Assembly: GCF_014649015.1 (NCBI RefSeq)
Contig: NZ_BMSF01000019.1
Coordinates: forward strand, 1-64,000
DNA: 64,000 nucleotides
Direction of reading: 5' to 3'
DNA from: Streptomyces narbonensis
Lineage (GTDB): Bacteria; Actinomycetota; Actinomycetes; Streptomycetales; Streptomycetaceae
Part shown: positions 22,801-30,299 of the stretch, in pieces
How the letters are laid out: each line of letters starts with the position of its first letter
Numbering within the stretch: position 1 is the stretch's first letter
Notes under the pieces: generated by a model
Told to the model about the DNA's origin: nothing
The model's database searches: none
Seen by the model: the letters and a program-made list of their open reading frames with translations, nothing else
Translations under genes and position numbers: made by a program

Positions 22801-24462
22801 CTTCTTCGGGTCGGAGCCGGCCAGGAAAACGCCGAAGAGGCCCCGGTCGGGGATCGTGCCGCCCGAGGTCACGGCGAGCCGCTGCGCGCCCGGCCGGCCC
22901 GTCACCGTCCCGGCGACCCGGTCCCAGACCACGCGCGGGCGCAGCTCGGCGAAGGCGTCCGACGGGTAGCGTCCGGCGAGCATGTCGAGCACGCCCGTGA
23001 AGGCCGATTCCGGCAGCGAGGAGAAGGGCGCCGCACGCCGCACCACGGCGAGCAGCTCGTCCACCTGCCAGGTGTCGAGCGCGACCATCGCGACCAGCTG
23101 CTGGGCCAGGACGTCCAAGGGGTTGGCGGGGATCCGCATCGACTCGATCGAGCCGGACCGCATGCGCTCCGTGACCACGGCCGCCTGCACCAGGTCTCCG
23201 CGGTACTTGGGGAAGACCACGCCCGTCGACACCGCGCCGACCTGGTGCCCCGCGCGGCCCACGCGCTGGAGCCCGGAGGCGACCGAGGGCGGTGACTCGA
23301 CCTGCACGACCAGGTCGACCGCGCCCATGTCGATGCCCAGCTCCAGGCTGGAGGTGGCCACCACGGCGGGCAGCCGGCCCGCCTTGAGGTCCTCCTCCAC
23401 CTGGGCGCGCTGCTCCTTCGACACCGAGCCGTGGTGGGCCCGGGCGAGCAGCGCCGGCGCGCCCTGCGCCGCACCCGACTGGGCCATGACCTCGGCCGGC
23501 GGAGCCCCTTCGGGGAGCGGCTCGCCGGTCGCCCGCTCGTACGCGATCTCGTTCAGCCGGTTGCAGAGCCGCTCGGCGAGGCGGCGGGAGTTGGCGAAGA
23601 CGATCGTCGAGCGGTGGGACTGGACGAGGTCCGCGATCCGCTCCTCGACGTGAGGCCAGATCGACGGCTTGTCGCCGCCGTCCTTGCCCTCCGAGGCGGG
23701 GGAGCCTCCGAGCTCGCCCATGTCCTCCACGGGGACGACGACGGAGAGGTCGAACTCCTTGCCCGAAGGCGGCTGCACGATCTCCACCGCGCGGCCGGGG
23801 GACAGATAGCGGGCCACCTCGTCCACCGGGCGGACCGTGGCCGACAGGCCGATCCGGCGCGCGGGGCGCGGCAGCAGCTCGTCGAGCCGCTCCAGGGAGA
23901 GCGCCAGGTGCGCGCCCCGCTTGGTGCCCGCGACCGCGTGGACCTCGTCCAGGATGATCGTCTCCACCCCGGCGAGGGCCTCCCGGGCGGCGGAGGTCAG
24001 CATCAGGAACAGCGACTCGGGCGTGGTGATCAGGATGTCCGGCGGCCGGGTCGCGAGGCTCCGGCGCTCGGCGGCCGGGGTGTCGCCGGAGCGGATGCCG
24101 ACCCGGATGTCGGGCTCGGGCAGCCCGAGCCGGACCGACTCCTGCCGGATGCCGGTCAGCGGGGAGCGCAGATTCCGCTCGACGTCCACGGCCAGCGCCT
24201 TCAGCGGTGACACGTACAGGACACGGCAGCGCTTCTTCGCCTCGGCCGGCGGCGGGGTGGACGCCAGGCGGTCCAGGGAGGCAAGGAAGGAGGCCAGTGT
24301 CTTGCCCGAGCCCGTCGGCGCGACGACGAGCACGTCGGAGCCCTCGCCGATGGCCTTCCAGGCGCCTTCCTGCGCCGCCGTGGGCGCGGTGAAGGCCCCG
24401 GTGAACCAACTGCGGGTCGCGGGGGAGAACGAGTCGAGCGCGGACCTGACCATGCCCCCCAT
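19804..24462 (-). CDS. lhr: Large ATP-dependent helicase Lhr
   Basis: About 1552 aa, the full length of bacterial long Lhr. The helicase core has Walker A APTGSGKT (Lys54), the DEVH box at ~173-176, SATVRP (motif III) and motif VI QRVGRAGHQVG. A winged-helix and an Lhr-specific beta-barrel domain follow, and a ~650-residue C-terminal extension has repeated winged-helix-like segments, as in actinobacterial Lhr. Lhr translocates 3'-5' on single-stranded DNA and unwinds RNA:DNA hybrids; the E. coli C-terminal region has been reported to have uracil-DNA glycosylase activity. In mycobacteria lhr is induced by DNA damage. The start is either ATG 24462 or ATG 24453; both lack a strong ribosome binding site. 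The neighbours are nei downstream and a divergent AraC regulator. Confidence 0.94.
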   Translation of the reverse strand: MGGMVRSALDSFSPATRSWFTGAFTAPTAAQEGAWKAIGEGSDVLVVAPTGSGKTLASFLASLDRLASTPPPAEAKKRCRVLYVSPLKALAVDVERNLRSPLTGIRQESVRLGLPEPDIRVGIRSGDTPAAERRSLATRPPDILITTPESLFLMLTSAAREALAGVETIILDEVHAVAGTKRGAHLALSLERLDELLPRPARRIGLSATVRPVDEVARYLSPGRAVEIVQPPSGKEFDLSVVVPVEDMGELGGSPASEGKDGGDKPSIWPHVEERIADLVQSHRSTIVFANSRRLAERLCNRLNEIAYERATGEPLPEGAPPAEVMAQSGAAQGAPALLARAHHGSVSKEQRAQVEEDLKAGRLPAVVATSSLELGIDMGAVDLVVQVESPPSVASGLQRVGRAGHQVGAVSTGVVFPKYRGDLVQAAVVTERMRSGSIESMRIPANPLDVLAQQLVAMVALDTWQVDELLAVVRRAAPFSSLPESAFTGVLDMLAGRYPSDAFAELRPRVVWDRVAGTVTGRPGAQRLAVTSGGTIPDRGLFGVFLAGSDPKKGGGRVGELDEEMVYESRIGDVFTLGTTSWRIEDITRDRVLVSPAPGVPGRLPFWKGDQLGRPLELGRAVGAFLRELGALGPEDARLRLIAAGLDAWAADNVLAYVSEQREACGHVPDDRTILVERFRDELGDWRVVIHSPFGAQVHAPWALALGARLAERYGMDAQVMHADDGIVLRLPDADLMGLDMGLDLLDHEPVDPGRHLDTTYDADKAPVGAADALFDKGEIGQIVTDQVGGSALFASRFRECAARALLLPKRNPGKRTPLWQQRQRAAQLLQVASEFGSFPIVLEAVRECLQDVFDVPGLTELMGDIEARRVRLVEVTTPEPSPFARSLLFGYVAQFLYEGDSPLAERRAAALSLDSRLLAELLGQAELRELLDPEVLTELEQELQWLTEDRRIKDVEGVADLLRVLGPLTDAELGERGAEEGWAPDLARARRAIRVRIGGTDHWAAVEDAGRLRDALGTALPVGVPEAFTEPVKDPLGDLLARFARTHGPFTSSQAAARFGLGAAVTDGALQRLAAAGRVVQGEFHPSGIGQEWCDAAVLRRLRRRSLAALRHELEPVPPAALATFLPQWQHLGGSSLRGIDGLARAIEQLQGAPVPASALEKLILPSRVRDYSPALLDELTTTGEVVWAGAGSLPGKDGWVSLYLADAAPLLLPPPHPLELSALHESVLSILSGGYGLFFRQIADQVRATTHPDATDPQLADALWDLAWSGRLTNDTLAPLRSLLGSGRTAGATAHRARRTVPRGRYGTLGAAARPASRTGPPTVSGRWALLPPPEPEPTHRAHALARTLLDRHGVVTRGAVAAEGVEGGFSATYRILSAFEDSGQARRGYVVEGLGAAQFAMDGAVDRLRAAATARDRGAEAAAGPRALVLAAADPANAYGAALSWPEPPTDAGHKPGRKAGSMVVLVDGELTLYMERGGKSLLSWPTEPDDPALTAAAEALAASARAGSLGTVTVERINGATALTSPLARPLEAAGFVATPRGLRLRA

Positions 24463-24622
24463 CGTGCACCCGCCCACTGACAACCGCCCGGACCTGGGGA
24501 AATCCGCTCGTGGCCGCGAGAGGTGAGGGAGAGGCGGAGGGCGAGTCGGTGACAGGCCGGGACGGGCGCGGGAGAAGGGCCGGGGTGGGCGCCCGAGGGG
24601 GCCCCTGGCGCAGAATGGAGTC

Positions 24623-25540
24623 ATGGCGAGTGGGGAGCGGGCACGGTACTGGCAGTACTCCGAGCTGCCCGGCGTCGACCTGCTGCACGCGCACTACATC
24701 CAGAAGGCCTTCGCCCGGCACACCCACGAGAGCTTCGTCTTCGCCGCGATCACCGAGGGCGTCGAGGCCTTCCACTACCGCGACGAGCTCGTCCACGCCG
24801 GGCCCGGGCAGATCGCCCTGGTCAACCCCGACACCTCGCACACCGGGCACGCGGGCGTGCCCGAAGGCTGGACCTACCGCACGATCTATCCGGACGCCCG
24901 GCTCGTCCGGTCGATCGCCGCCGACACCCTCGCGCTGCGCGGCTCGGTCGGCTTCACCTCGCCCGTCGTCGACGATCCGTACGCCGCACAGCTCGTCGTG
25001 GGCGTCCACCGGGCCGCCGAGGAAGGCAACGCGCTCGCCGCGGACAGCCTGCTCCGGCTCGTCACGGCACGGATGCTGCGCAGCCACGGAGGGCTGGTCA
25101 CCCCGCTCCCGGCCCGTTCCGCCGGCGCGCGGAACGCGGCACGCGCGCGTGCCGTCCTGGAGGAGCGGATGGCCGACCCGCCGACCCTGGAACGGCTCGC
25201 CACCGACCTCGGCACCAGCCCCTTCGCCCTCCTGCGGGCCTTCCGCGAGGCTTACGGGATGCCGCCGCACACCTGGCTCACCGACGCGCGCGTGCGGCGG
25301 GCCAGGCGGCTGCTCGACGCGGGGACGCCCCCGGCGGACGCGGCCGTCGCCGTAGGCTTCACCGACCAGCCACACCTCAACCGGCACTTCACGCGAAGCG
25401 TCGGGGTGCCCCCGGGGGCCTACCAGCGGGCGCGGGGGGCACGAGGCGGCTCTACCGGCTCCCTTGGCTCCGGTGCCGAGGGCGGTAGCGCGGCCGACGG
25501 TGCAAGAACGTACAAGACCGGGCAGCGGCCGCGTACGTAA
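24623..25540 (+). CDS. AraC family transcriptional regulator
   Basis: 305 aa. The N-terminal AraC-binding cupin domain (~1-160) has HTHESFVFA and PGQIALVNPDTSHTGHAG. The C-terminal AraC helix-turn-helix pair (~180-275) includes LERLATDLGTSPFALLRAFREAYG and AVGFTDQPHLNRHF. The tail is Gly/Ser-rich. It ends only 10 bases before the azlC start on the same strand, so by context it probably controls the azlCD exporter, perhaps in response to an amino acid bound in the cupin. This regulator type beside azlCD is common in actinobacteria. Confidence 0.9.
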   Translation: MASGERARYWQYSELPGVDLLHAHYIQKAFARHTHESFVFAAITEGVEAFHYRDELVHAGPGQIALVNPDTSHTGHAGVPEGWTYRTIYPDARLVRSIAADTLALRGSVGFTSPVVDDPYAAQLVVGVHRAAEEGNALAADSLLRLVTARMLRSHGGLVTPLPARSAGARNAARARAVLEERMADPPTLERLATDLGTSPFALLRAFREAYGMPPHTWLTDARVRRARRLLDAGTPPADAAVAVGFTDQPHLNRHFTRSVGVPPGAYQRARGARGGSTGSLGSGAEGGSAADGARTYKTGQRPRT

Positions 25541-25550
25541 CGTCGGCGAC

Positions 25551-26297
25551 GTGGCAGAACAGACAGCACCTCCCGTCATACGCGACGACGGAGCGACGCG
25601 GGCGAAGCCCGACGCGGCCGTCGTCCGCGACGCCCTCGGTGTCGGTGTCGCCGTCGGGCTCTCCGGCTTCGCCTTCGGCGTGACCTCGGCCGGCGCCGGC
25701 CTCAGCCTCGCGCAGACCTGCGTGCTCAGCCTCCTCGTCTTCACGGGCGCCTCGCAGTTCGCCCTCGTGGGCGCGCTGGCCGCGGGCGGCAACCCCTTCA
25801 CGGCCGCCGCCGGAGCCTTTTTCCTGGGCACGCGCAACGCCTTCTACGGGCTGCGGCTCTCCCAGCTCCTCGCCCTCCCGAAGGCGATCAGGCCGCTCGC
25901 CGCGCACTGGGTGATCGACGAGACGACAGCGGTCGCGCTCGCCCAGCCGTCCCGGCGGACCGCCCGGCTCGGCTTCACCCTCACCGGCCTCACGCTGTAC
26001 GTCCTGTGGAACCTGACCACGTTCCTCGGAGGCCTCGGCGCCGAGGCGATCGGCGACACCACGGCCTGGGGCCTGGACGCCGCCGGGCCCGCCGTCTTCC
26101 TGGCCCTGCTCGCCCCGATGCTGAAGTCGGCGACCGAGCGCGCCACCGCCGGGATCGCCGTCCTGCTCGGCCTCGGGCTGCTGCCCGTGCTGCCGGCCGG
26201 GGTCCCGGTCCTCGCGGCGGCCTTCGCAGCGCCCTTGGTGCTGTGGTTCCAGGGCCGCCGCATGAGTACGGACGCACGAGAAGAGGACCCCCGATGA
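25551..26297 (+). CDS. azlC: AzlC family branched-chain amino acid exporter, large subunit
   Basis: About 248 aa. The N-terminal GVGVAVGLSGFAFGVTSAGAG and FTGASQFALVGALAAGGN stretches are the AzlC signature, and six or more hydrophobic segments follow. With AzlD it forms a two-component exporter for branched-chain or related amino acids and analogues (AzlCD, BrnFE). The GTG start at 25551 is weakly supported; an ATG at 25464 would overlap araC. The stop overlaps the azlD start by four bases. Confidence 0.88.
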   Translation: MAEQTAPPVIRDDGATRAKPDAAVVRDALGVGVAVGLSGFAFGVTSAGAGLSLAQTCVLSLLVFTGASQFALVGALAAGGNPFTAAAGAFFLGTRNAFYGLRLSQLLALPKAIRPLAAHWVIDETTAVALAQPSRRTARLGFTLTGLTLYVLWNLTTFLGGLGAEAIGDTTAWGLDAAGPAVFLALLAPMLKSATERATAGIAVLLGLGLLPVLPAGVPVLAAAFAAPLVLWFQGRRMSTDAREEDPR

Positions 26298-26602
26298 ACG
26301 TGTGGATCGCGATCGGCCTGACCGCCGTCGGGTGCTACTTGGTCAAGCTCCTGGGCCTGCTCGTCCCCGCGGGCGCGCTGGAACGACCTCTCGTCCAACG
26401 GCTCGCGGCGCTGCTTCCCGTTGCCCTGCTGGCCGCGCTCACGGCGCAGCAGACGTTCAGCACGGGTGGCTCCCTCGTCCTGGACGCCAGGGCCGCCGGC
26501 CTCGCGGCCGCCGCCGTCGCTCTCGTTCTGCGCGCTCCGTTCCTGGCTGTCGTGGGTGTGGCTGTCGTCGTCACGGCGGGAGTAAGGGCACTGGGCTGGT
26601 GA
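26294..26602 (+). CDS. azlD: AzlD family branched-chain amino acid exporter, small subunit
   Basis: 102 aa with four hydrophobic segments, typical for AzlD. The start MNVWIAIGLTAVGCYLVKLLG and the internal LLPVALLAALTAQQTF match the family. ATG overlaps the azlC TGA, so the two subunits are translationally coupled. It is followed by a run of tandem repeats rather than a clear terminator. Confidence 0.88.
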   Translation: MNVWIAIGLTAVGCYLVKLLGLLVPAGALERPLVQRLAALLPVALLAALTAQQTFSTGGSLVLDARAAGLAAAAVALVLRAPFLAVVGVAVVVTAGVRALGW

Positions 26603-26620
26603 AGCACCGGACCTGACAGG

Positions 26621-26720
26621 ACAGGACCGGGCCGGACAGGACAGGACCGGGCCGGACAGGACAGGACCGGGCCGGACCGGACAGGACCGGGCCGGACAGG
26701 GCCGGGTCGGGCCGGGTCGG
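26621..26720. repeat. 20-bp tandem repeat array (4 units) plus GCCGGGTCGG pair
   Basis: Four 20-bp units, ACAGGACCGGGCCGGACAGG at 26621-26640, 26641-26660, 26661-26680 (one change) and 26681-26700, are followed by two GCCGGGTCGG units. The array fills the gap between the convergent azlD and hypothetical genes and would be length-variable. No coding potential is seen. Confidence 0.9.
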
Positions 26721-26735
26721 GCCGAGGGAGACCCG

Positions 26736-27665
26736 TCAGTCGAGCGGGCGGCCGTGCGCGCGGAGGGTGCGCAGCGCCTCGACGGTGACGATCGGGCGCC
26801 ACTCCAGGGCCGTCCCGGGAGCCCAGGCCCGCCAGCGGATCGGCCAGCCGCCGTCCTCCTCCTGGTCGGCCGCGAGCCGGTCCAGCGAACGGGTCATCTC
26901 CTCCTCCGTGAACCAGCCGGCCGCCAGCGAGTGCGGCACGCGCGCGTAGTCGTGCGGGAAGTGGTGCTCGCCGAGCGCGTACCCGTCCGGGACCGGGTAG
27001 TCCTCCGACCGGTCCGGGTCCAGGACCACGAGCCGCTGCTCGCGCACCAGCCTCCCCAGCCGGTCGGCTGCCGCCTCCGCCCGCGGGCGGTCCGGGGCCC
27101 CGTCCAAAAAGGCGACGGCGGCCTGGACCTCGTACGGATGGGACTTCTCCAGCGACTCCACGGCTGCCCAGCAGTACTCGGTGGCCCGGAACAGCCACGC
27201 GTGCCACACCTGGTTGCGGTGGAGCAGCCCGACCACCGGGCCGGTCGAGAGCAGCGAGCTCGGCGGGGAGTCGACGACCGGGACGAACGGCGCCGAGGGG
27301 TAGCCCCGCTGGGAGGGGTGGATCGCCGGGAGCGCCCCGTCGTGCGTCGAGATGTCGGTGAGGTAGCGGCAGATCCGCTCCACGCGCATGCCGCCGCAGC
27401 GGCCGATCGACTCCAGGACCCGGAGCGCGTGCGCGGTGTGGAGGGGCTGGCTGACCGGTCCGCGCAGATCGGGTTCGAGGGCGTGCCCGTAGCCGCCGTC
27501 CGCGTTCAGGTACGCCGTCAGGGCCGTCTCGACCTGGTCCGCGCCACCGCGCAGGAAGTGGTACGCGAACCGCCGCTGTTCGAGGACGCGGGCCGTCAGC
27601 CAGACGAAGCGCTCGGCGCGGGCCAGGGGAGTAGGGGGCGGCGGAGAGAGGGGTTTTTCGGCCAT
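26736..27665 (-). CDS. Hypothetical protein with prenyltransferase/cyclase-like toroid repeats
   Basis: 309 aa, function unknown. Gly-rich turns with conserved aromatic residues, such as LNADGGYGHALEPDLRGP near residue 65 and DQEEDGGWPIRWRAW near residue 280, resemble QW-type repeats of the alpha/alpha toroid fold (squalene cyclase, prenyltransferase). The DxDD catalytic motif of cyclases is not seen, so an enzyme of that type should not be assumed. ATG 27665 is the first good start after the divergent DUF3046 gene. The intergenic space to that gene is ~80 bases and must hold both promoters. Confidence 0.75.
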   Translation of the reverse strand: MAEKPLSPPPPTPLARAERFVWLTARVLEQRRFAYHFLRGGADQVETALTAYLNADGGYGHALEPDLRGPVSQPLHTAHALRVLESIGRCGGMRVERICRYLTDISTHDGALPAIHPSQRGYPSAPFVPVVDSPPSSLLSTGPVVGLLHRNQVWHAWLFRATEYCWAAVESLEKSHPYEVQAAVAFLDGAPDRPRAEAAADRLGRLVREQRLVVLDPDRSEDYPVPDGYALGEHHFPHDYARVPHSLAAGWFTEEEMTRSLDRLAADQEEDGGWPIRWRAWAPGTALEWRPIVTVEALRTLRAHGRPLD

Positions 27666-27744
27666 GCTCCGACGGTAGGGCGGAAAGTCGCGGTGACAAG
27701 GCCTGCGGAGCGGGCTGCACTCTTGGGAGCGGGATACTGGCGTC

Positions 27745-27939
27745 ATGCGGTTGACGATTTTCTGGGAGCGGATGGCGGACCACTTCGGTGCGTCCTACGC
27801 GGATTCCTTCGCACGTGACCATGTGATGGCGGAGCTTGGCGGGCGGACGGTGCAGGACGCCCTGGACGCCGGCTGGGAGGCCAAGGACGTGTGGCGGGCA
27901 GTCTGCGCCGCCGTCGACGTACCGGCCGACAAACGGTGA
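27745..27939 (+). CDS. DUF3046 family protein
   Basis: 64 aa; the whole protein matches the small actinobacterial DUF3046 family (MRLTIFWERMADHFG ... VMAELGGRTVQDAL). The family is nearly always near recA-recX in actinobacteria, and here it is ~9.4 kb upstream on the same strand. Function is unknown; the fold is probably a small helical domain. Confidence 0.9.
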   Translation: MRLTIFWERMADHFGASYADSFARDHVMAELGGRTVQDALDAGWEAKDVWRAVCAAVDVPADKR

Positions 27940-28018
27940 GCGGCCGGTAGCCGACGGGGTGACCGGTGCGGATGTGCGGGGTCCCGGGGGGAATGTCCGC
28001 GCGGTGCGCGAGACTGGC

Positions 28019-29434
28019 GTGGTGGCTCCGACTGACGACAGCGAAAAGACACCCCCGAGCGGTCCGACCGATGCGACCGGTTCGACAGGGCGGACCGAGC
28101 GCGAGCCGACAGGGCCGACCGGTCTGACGGCTTCCGTCGAGCCGACCGGTCCGACGGCTTCGGTCCAGCCCGCCGGTCCGACGGCTTCGGGCGAGCCGGC
28201 CGGTCCGACGGCTTCGGGCGAGCCGGCCGGCCCCGGAGGCGTGACCGCCCCACCGGCGGTTCCGTGGCAGGCCGCGCGGATGCCGCGCTGGCTGCCACGC
28301 GCGATCGTCCTGACCCTCGCGCTCTACGCCTGCTTCCTGCTGGGCAGCTGGGCCTTCCACCAGCTCGTCGGCCTGCTCGTCAACATCCTGCTCGCGTTCT
28401 TCCTCGCCCTCGCCATCGAGCCGGCGGTCGGGCGCATGGCGGCGCGCGGGATGCGCCGGGGTCTCGCCACCTTCCTCGTCTTCTTCGGCGTCCTCGTCTT
28501 CAGCGTCGGCTTCGTCGTCCTCCTCGGCTCGATGCTCGCCGGTCAGATCGTCGACATGGTCGAGAACTTCCCCAAGTACCTCGACTCGCTGATCAACTGG
28601 ATCAACGAGAGCTTCCACACGGAACTGTCCAGGGTCGAGGTCCAGGACAACATCCTGAGCTCCGAGTGGCTGCAGAAGTACGTGCAGAACAGCGCGTCCG
28701 GTGTGCTCGACGTCTCGGCCACCGTCCTGGGCGGCCTCTTCCGGCTTCTGACGATCTTCCTCTTCTCGTTCTACTTCGCGGCCGACGGGCCCCGGCTGCG
28801 GCGGGCGCTCTGCTCCGTACTGCCGCCCGCCCGGCAGACCGAGGTGCTGCGGGCCTGGGAGATCGCGGTCGACAAGACCGGCGGCTACCTCTACTCGCGC
28901 GGCCTGATGGCGCTCATCTCCGGCGTCGCCCACTTCGTCCTCTTCGAGATCCTGGACGTGCCGTACGCGCCGGCGCTCGCGGTCTGGGTCGGTCTCGTGT
29001 CGCAGTTCATCCCGACCATCGGCACCTACCTGGCCGGCGCTCTGCCGATGCTCATCGCCTTCACCGTCAACCCCTGGTACGCGCTCTGGGTGCTCGGCTT
29101 CGTCGTGGTCTACCAGCAGTTCGAGAACTACGTGCTCCAGCCGAAGCTCACCTCGAAGACGGTGGACATCCACCCGGCGGTGGCCTTCGGCTCGGTCATC
29201 GCGGGGACGGCGCTGCTGGGTGTCGTCGGCGCGCTGATCGCGATTCCGGTCGTGGCCACGTTGCAGGCCTTCCTCGGCGCCTATGTGAAGCGGTACGACG
29301 TGACGGACGACCCGCGCGTCCACGGCCACAGGAGGTACGGCGAGGCGGTGGTGGCCCGGCTGCAGAAAGCCCTCCACCACAAGAAGGAGGGCTCCTCTGA
29401 GGGCTCCTCTGAGGGTTCCTCGAAGGAGTCCTGA
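28019..29434 (+). CDS. AI-2E family transporter (TqsA/PerM-like permease)
   Basis: About 471 aa. An N-terminal ~85-residue Pro/Thr/Gly-rich tail has 9-residue repeats (PTASGEPAG). The AI-2E transporter domain follows (~95-440) with about eight membrane segments, including FFLALAIEPAVGRMA, LFSFYFAADGPRLR and the C-terminal VLQPKLTSKTVDIHPAV motif. The very end has three EGSS repeats. Members include the autoinducer-2 exporter TqsA and Na+(Li+)/H+ antiporters, so the substrate is not assignable. Candidate GTG starts are 28004, 28019 and 28022; none has a strong ribosome binding site. Confidence 0.85.
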   Translation: MVAPTDDSEKTPPSGPTDATGSTGRTEREPTGPTGLTASVEPTGPTASVQPAGPTASGEPAGPTASGEPAGPGGVTAPPAVPWQAARMPRWLPRAIVLTLALYACFLLGSWAFHQLVGLLVNILLAFFLALAIEPAVGRMAARGMRRGLATFLVFFGVLVFSVGFVVLLGSMLAGQIVDMVENFPKYLDSLINWINESFHTELSRVEVQDNILSSEWLQKYVQNSASGVLDVSATVLGGLFRLLTIFLFSFYFAADGPRLRRALCSVLPPARQTEVLRAWEIAVDKTGGYLYSRGLMALISGVAHFVLFEILDVPYAPALAVWVGLVSQFIPTIGTYLAGALPMLIAFTVNPWYALWVLGFVVVYQQFENYVLQPKLTSKTVDIHPAVAFGSVIAGTALLGVVGALIAIPVVATLQAFLGAYVKRYDVTDDPRVHGHRRYGEAVVARLQKALHHKKEGSSEGSSEGSSKES

Positions 29435-29491
29435 CGGGGGCTTGGGGGTCCCCCTGGGACCGGACTTCAGGTGGGACGCCCTCGTCGTGGC

Positions 29492-30271
29492 TCAGAGGTA
29501 CGACGGGCGGGTGACCCGGTGCCGGAAGGCGTGCCAGGTCCAGGCCTGGACCGCCACCAGGAGCGGGGTGACCACGAGGAGAGCAGGGACGAGCAGGTCC
29601 AGCGTGGCGGGGGAGGCGGCCTTCTCGGCCAGCGGGAGTGCCGTGCCGGCCGCCAGTGGCAGCCCGCCGATGAGGACGCCCGTGAGGGCGAAGGGCTGCC
29701 ACGGCCGTCCGGCGCGTCCGACGAGCCGGCGGGCCCGCTCGTACGGGAGTCCCGTGAGCCGGAGCGCGGCGAACCCCAGCCCGTGCGCGGCGAACAGGGC
29801 GGCCACGGCCAGGGCGGTGAGCACGGCCGTGACACCGGTCGCCGGTGCGTAGGGCCGTCCGGTGAGCAGGGCCGCGAGCAGCCAGCCCCAGGAGAGGGCG
29901 ACCGTCCAGCTCCCGCACGTCACGGCGGTGTCGCAGGCGGCGCGCCAGCGCGGCCCGGGGCCCCGGCCGCGCGCCCAGAGCCCCACGTCCCGGACGATCC
30001 AGCCGGTCAGAAGGGCGACGAGCACCGGGGCCTGGCCGCTCAGGAGCTCTCCTTCGAGGGCGGGGAAGCAGCCGACGAGTACGCCCGCGGTGGCGACCAG
30101 CCAGACCTCGTTGCCCAGGAAGAAGGGCGCGAAGGTGGTGAGGACGAGGCGCCGCTCGTGATCCCCGCGGCCGAGCCACGGGGTGAGCATGCCGGCGCCG
30201 ATGTCCGCTCCGGCGAGCACGAACCAGCCCGCGGCGAAGAAGGCGAGCAGGGCGATGGCCAGGGTCTCCAC
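29492..30271 (-). CDS. Short cytochrome bd-like oxidase subunit II (CydB-like)
   Basis: 259 aa with about seven hydrophobic helices. The normal CydB length is ~330-380 aa. The family start is clear (GADIGAGMLT, aligning Asp23 with E. coli Asp29; then FLGNEVWLVATAG). In E. coli CydB the second region reads HWDGNQVW, and its Asp58 is Leu52 here. The gene starts 28 bases after the cydA-like stop on the same strand, so the two subunits are co-transcribed. The shortness and the changed Asp suggest a divergent bd-type complex rather than the canonical CydAB. Confidence 0.8.
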   Translation of the reverse strand: METLAIALLAFFAAGWFVLAGADIGAGMLTPWLGRGDHERRLVLTTFAPFFLGNEVWLVATAGVLVGCFPALEGELLSGQAPVLVALLTGWIVRDVGLWARGRGPGPRWRAACDTAVTCGSWTVALSWGWLLAALLTGRPYAPATGVTAVLTALAVAALFAAHGLGFAALRLTGLPYERARRLVGRAGRPWQPFALTGVLIGGLPLAAGTALPLAEKAASPATLDLLVPALLVVTPLLVAVQAWTWHAFRHRVTRPSYL

Positions 30272-30299
30272 GGGGGCTCCTCGGGTCGGGTGGCGAGGC

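Noticed and set aside
21416..25837. Long minus-strand frame across lhr
   Set aside because: It is Arg/Pro/Gly-rich shadow translation of lhr in another frame, with no ribosome binding site and no domain.
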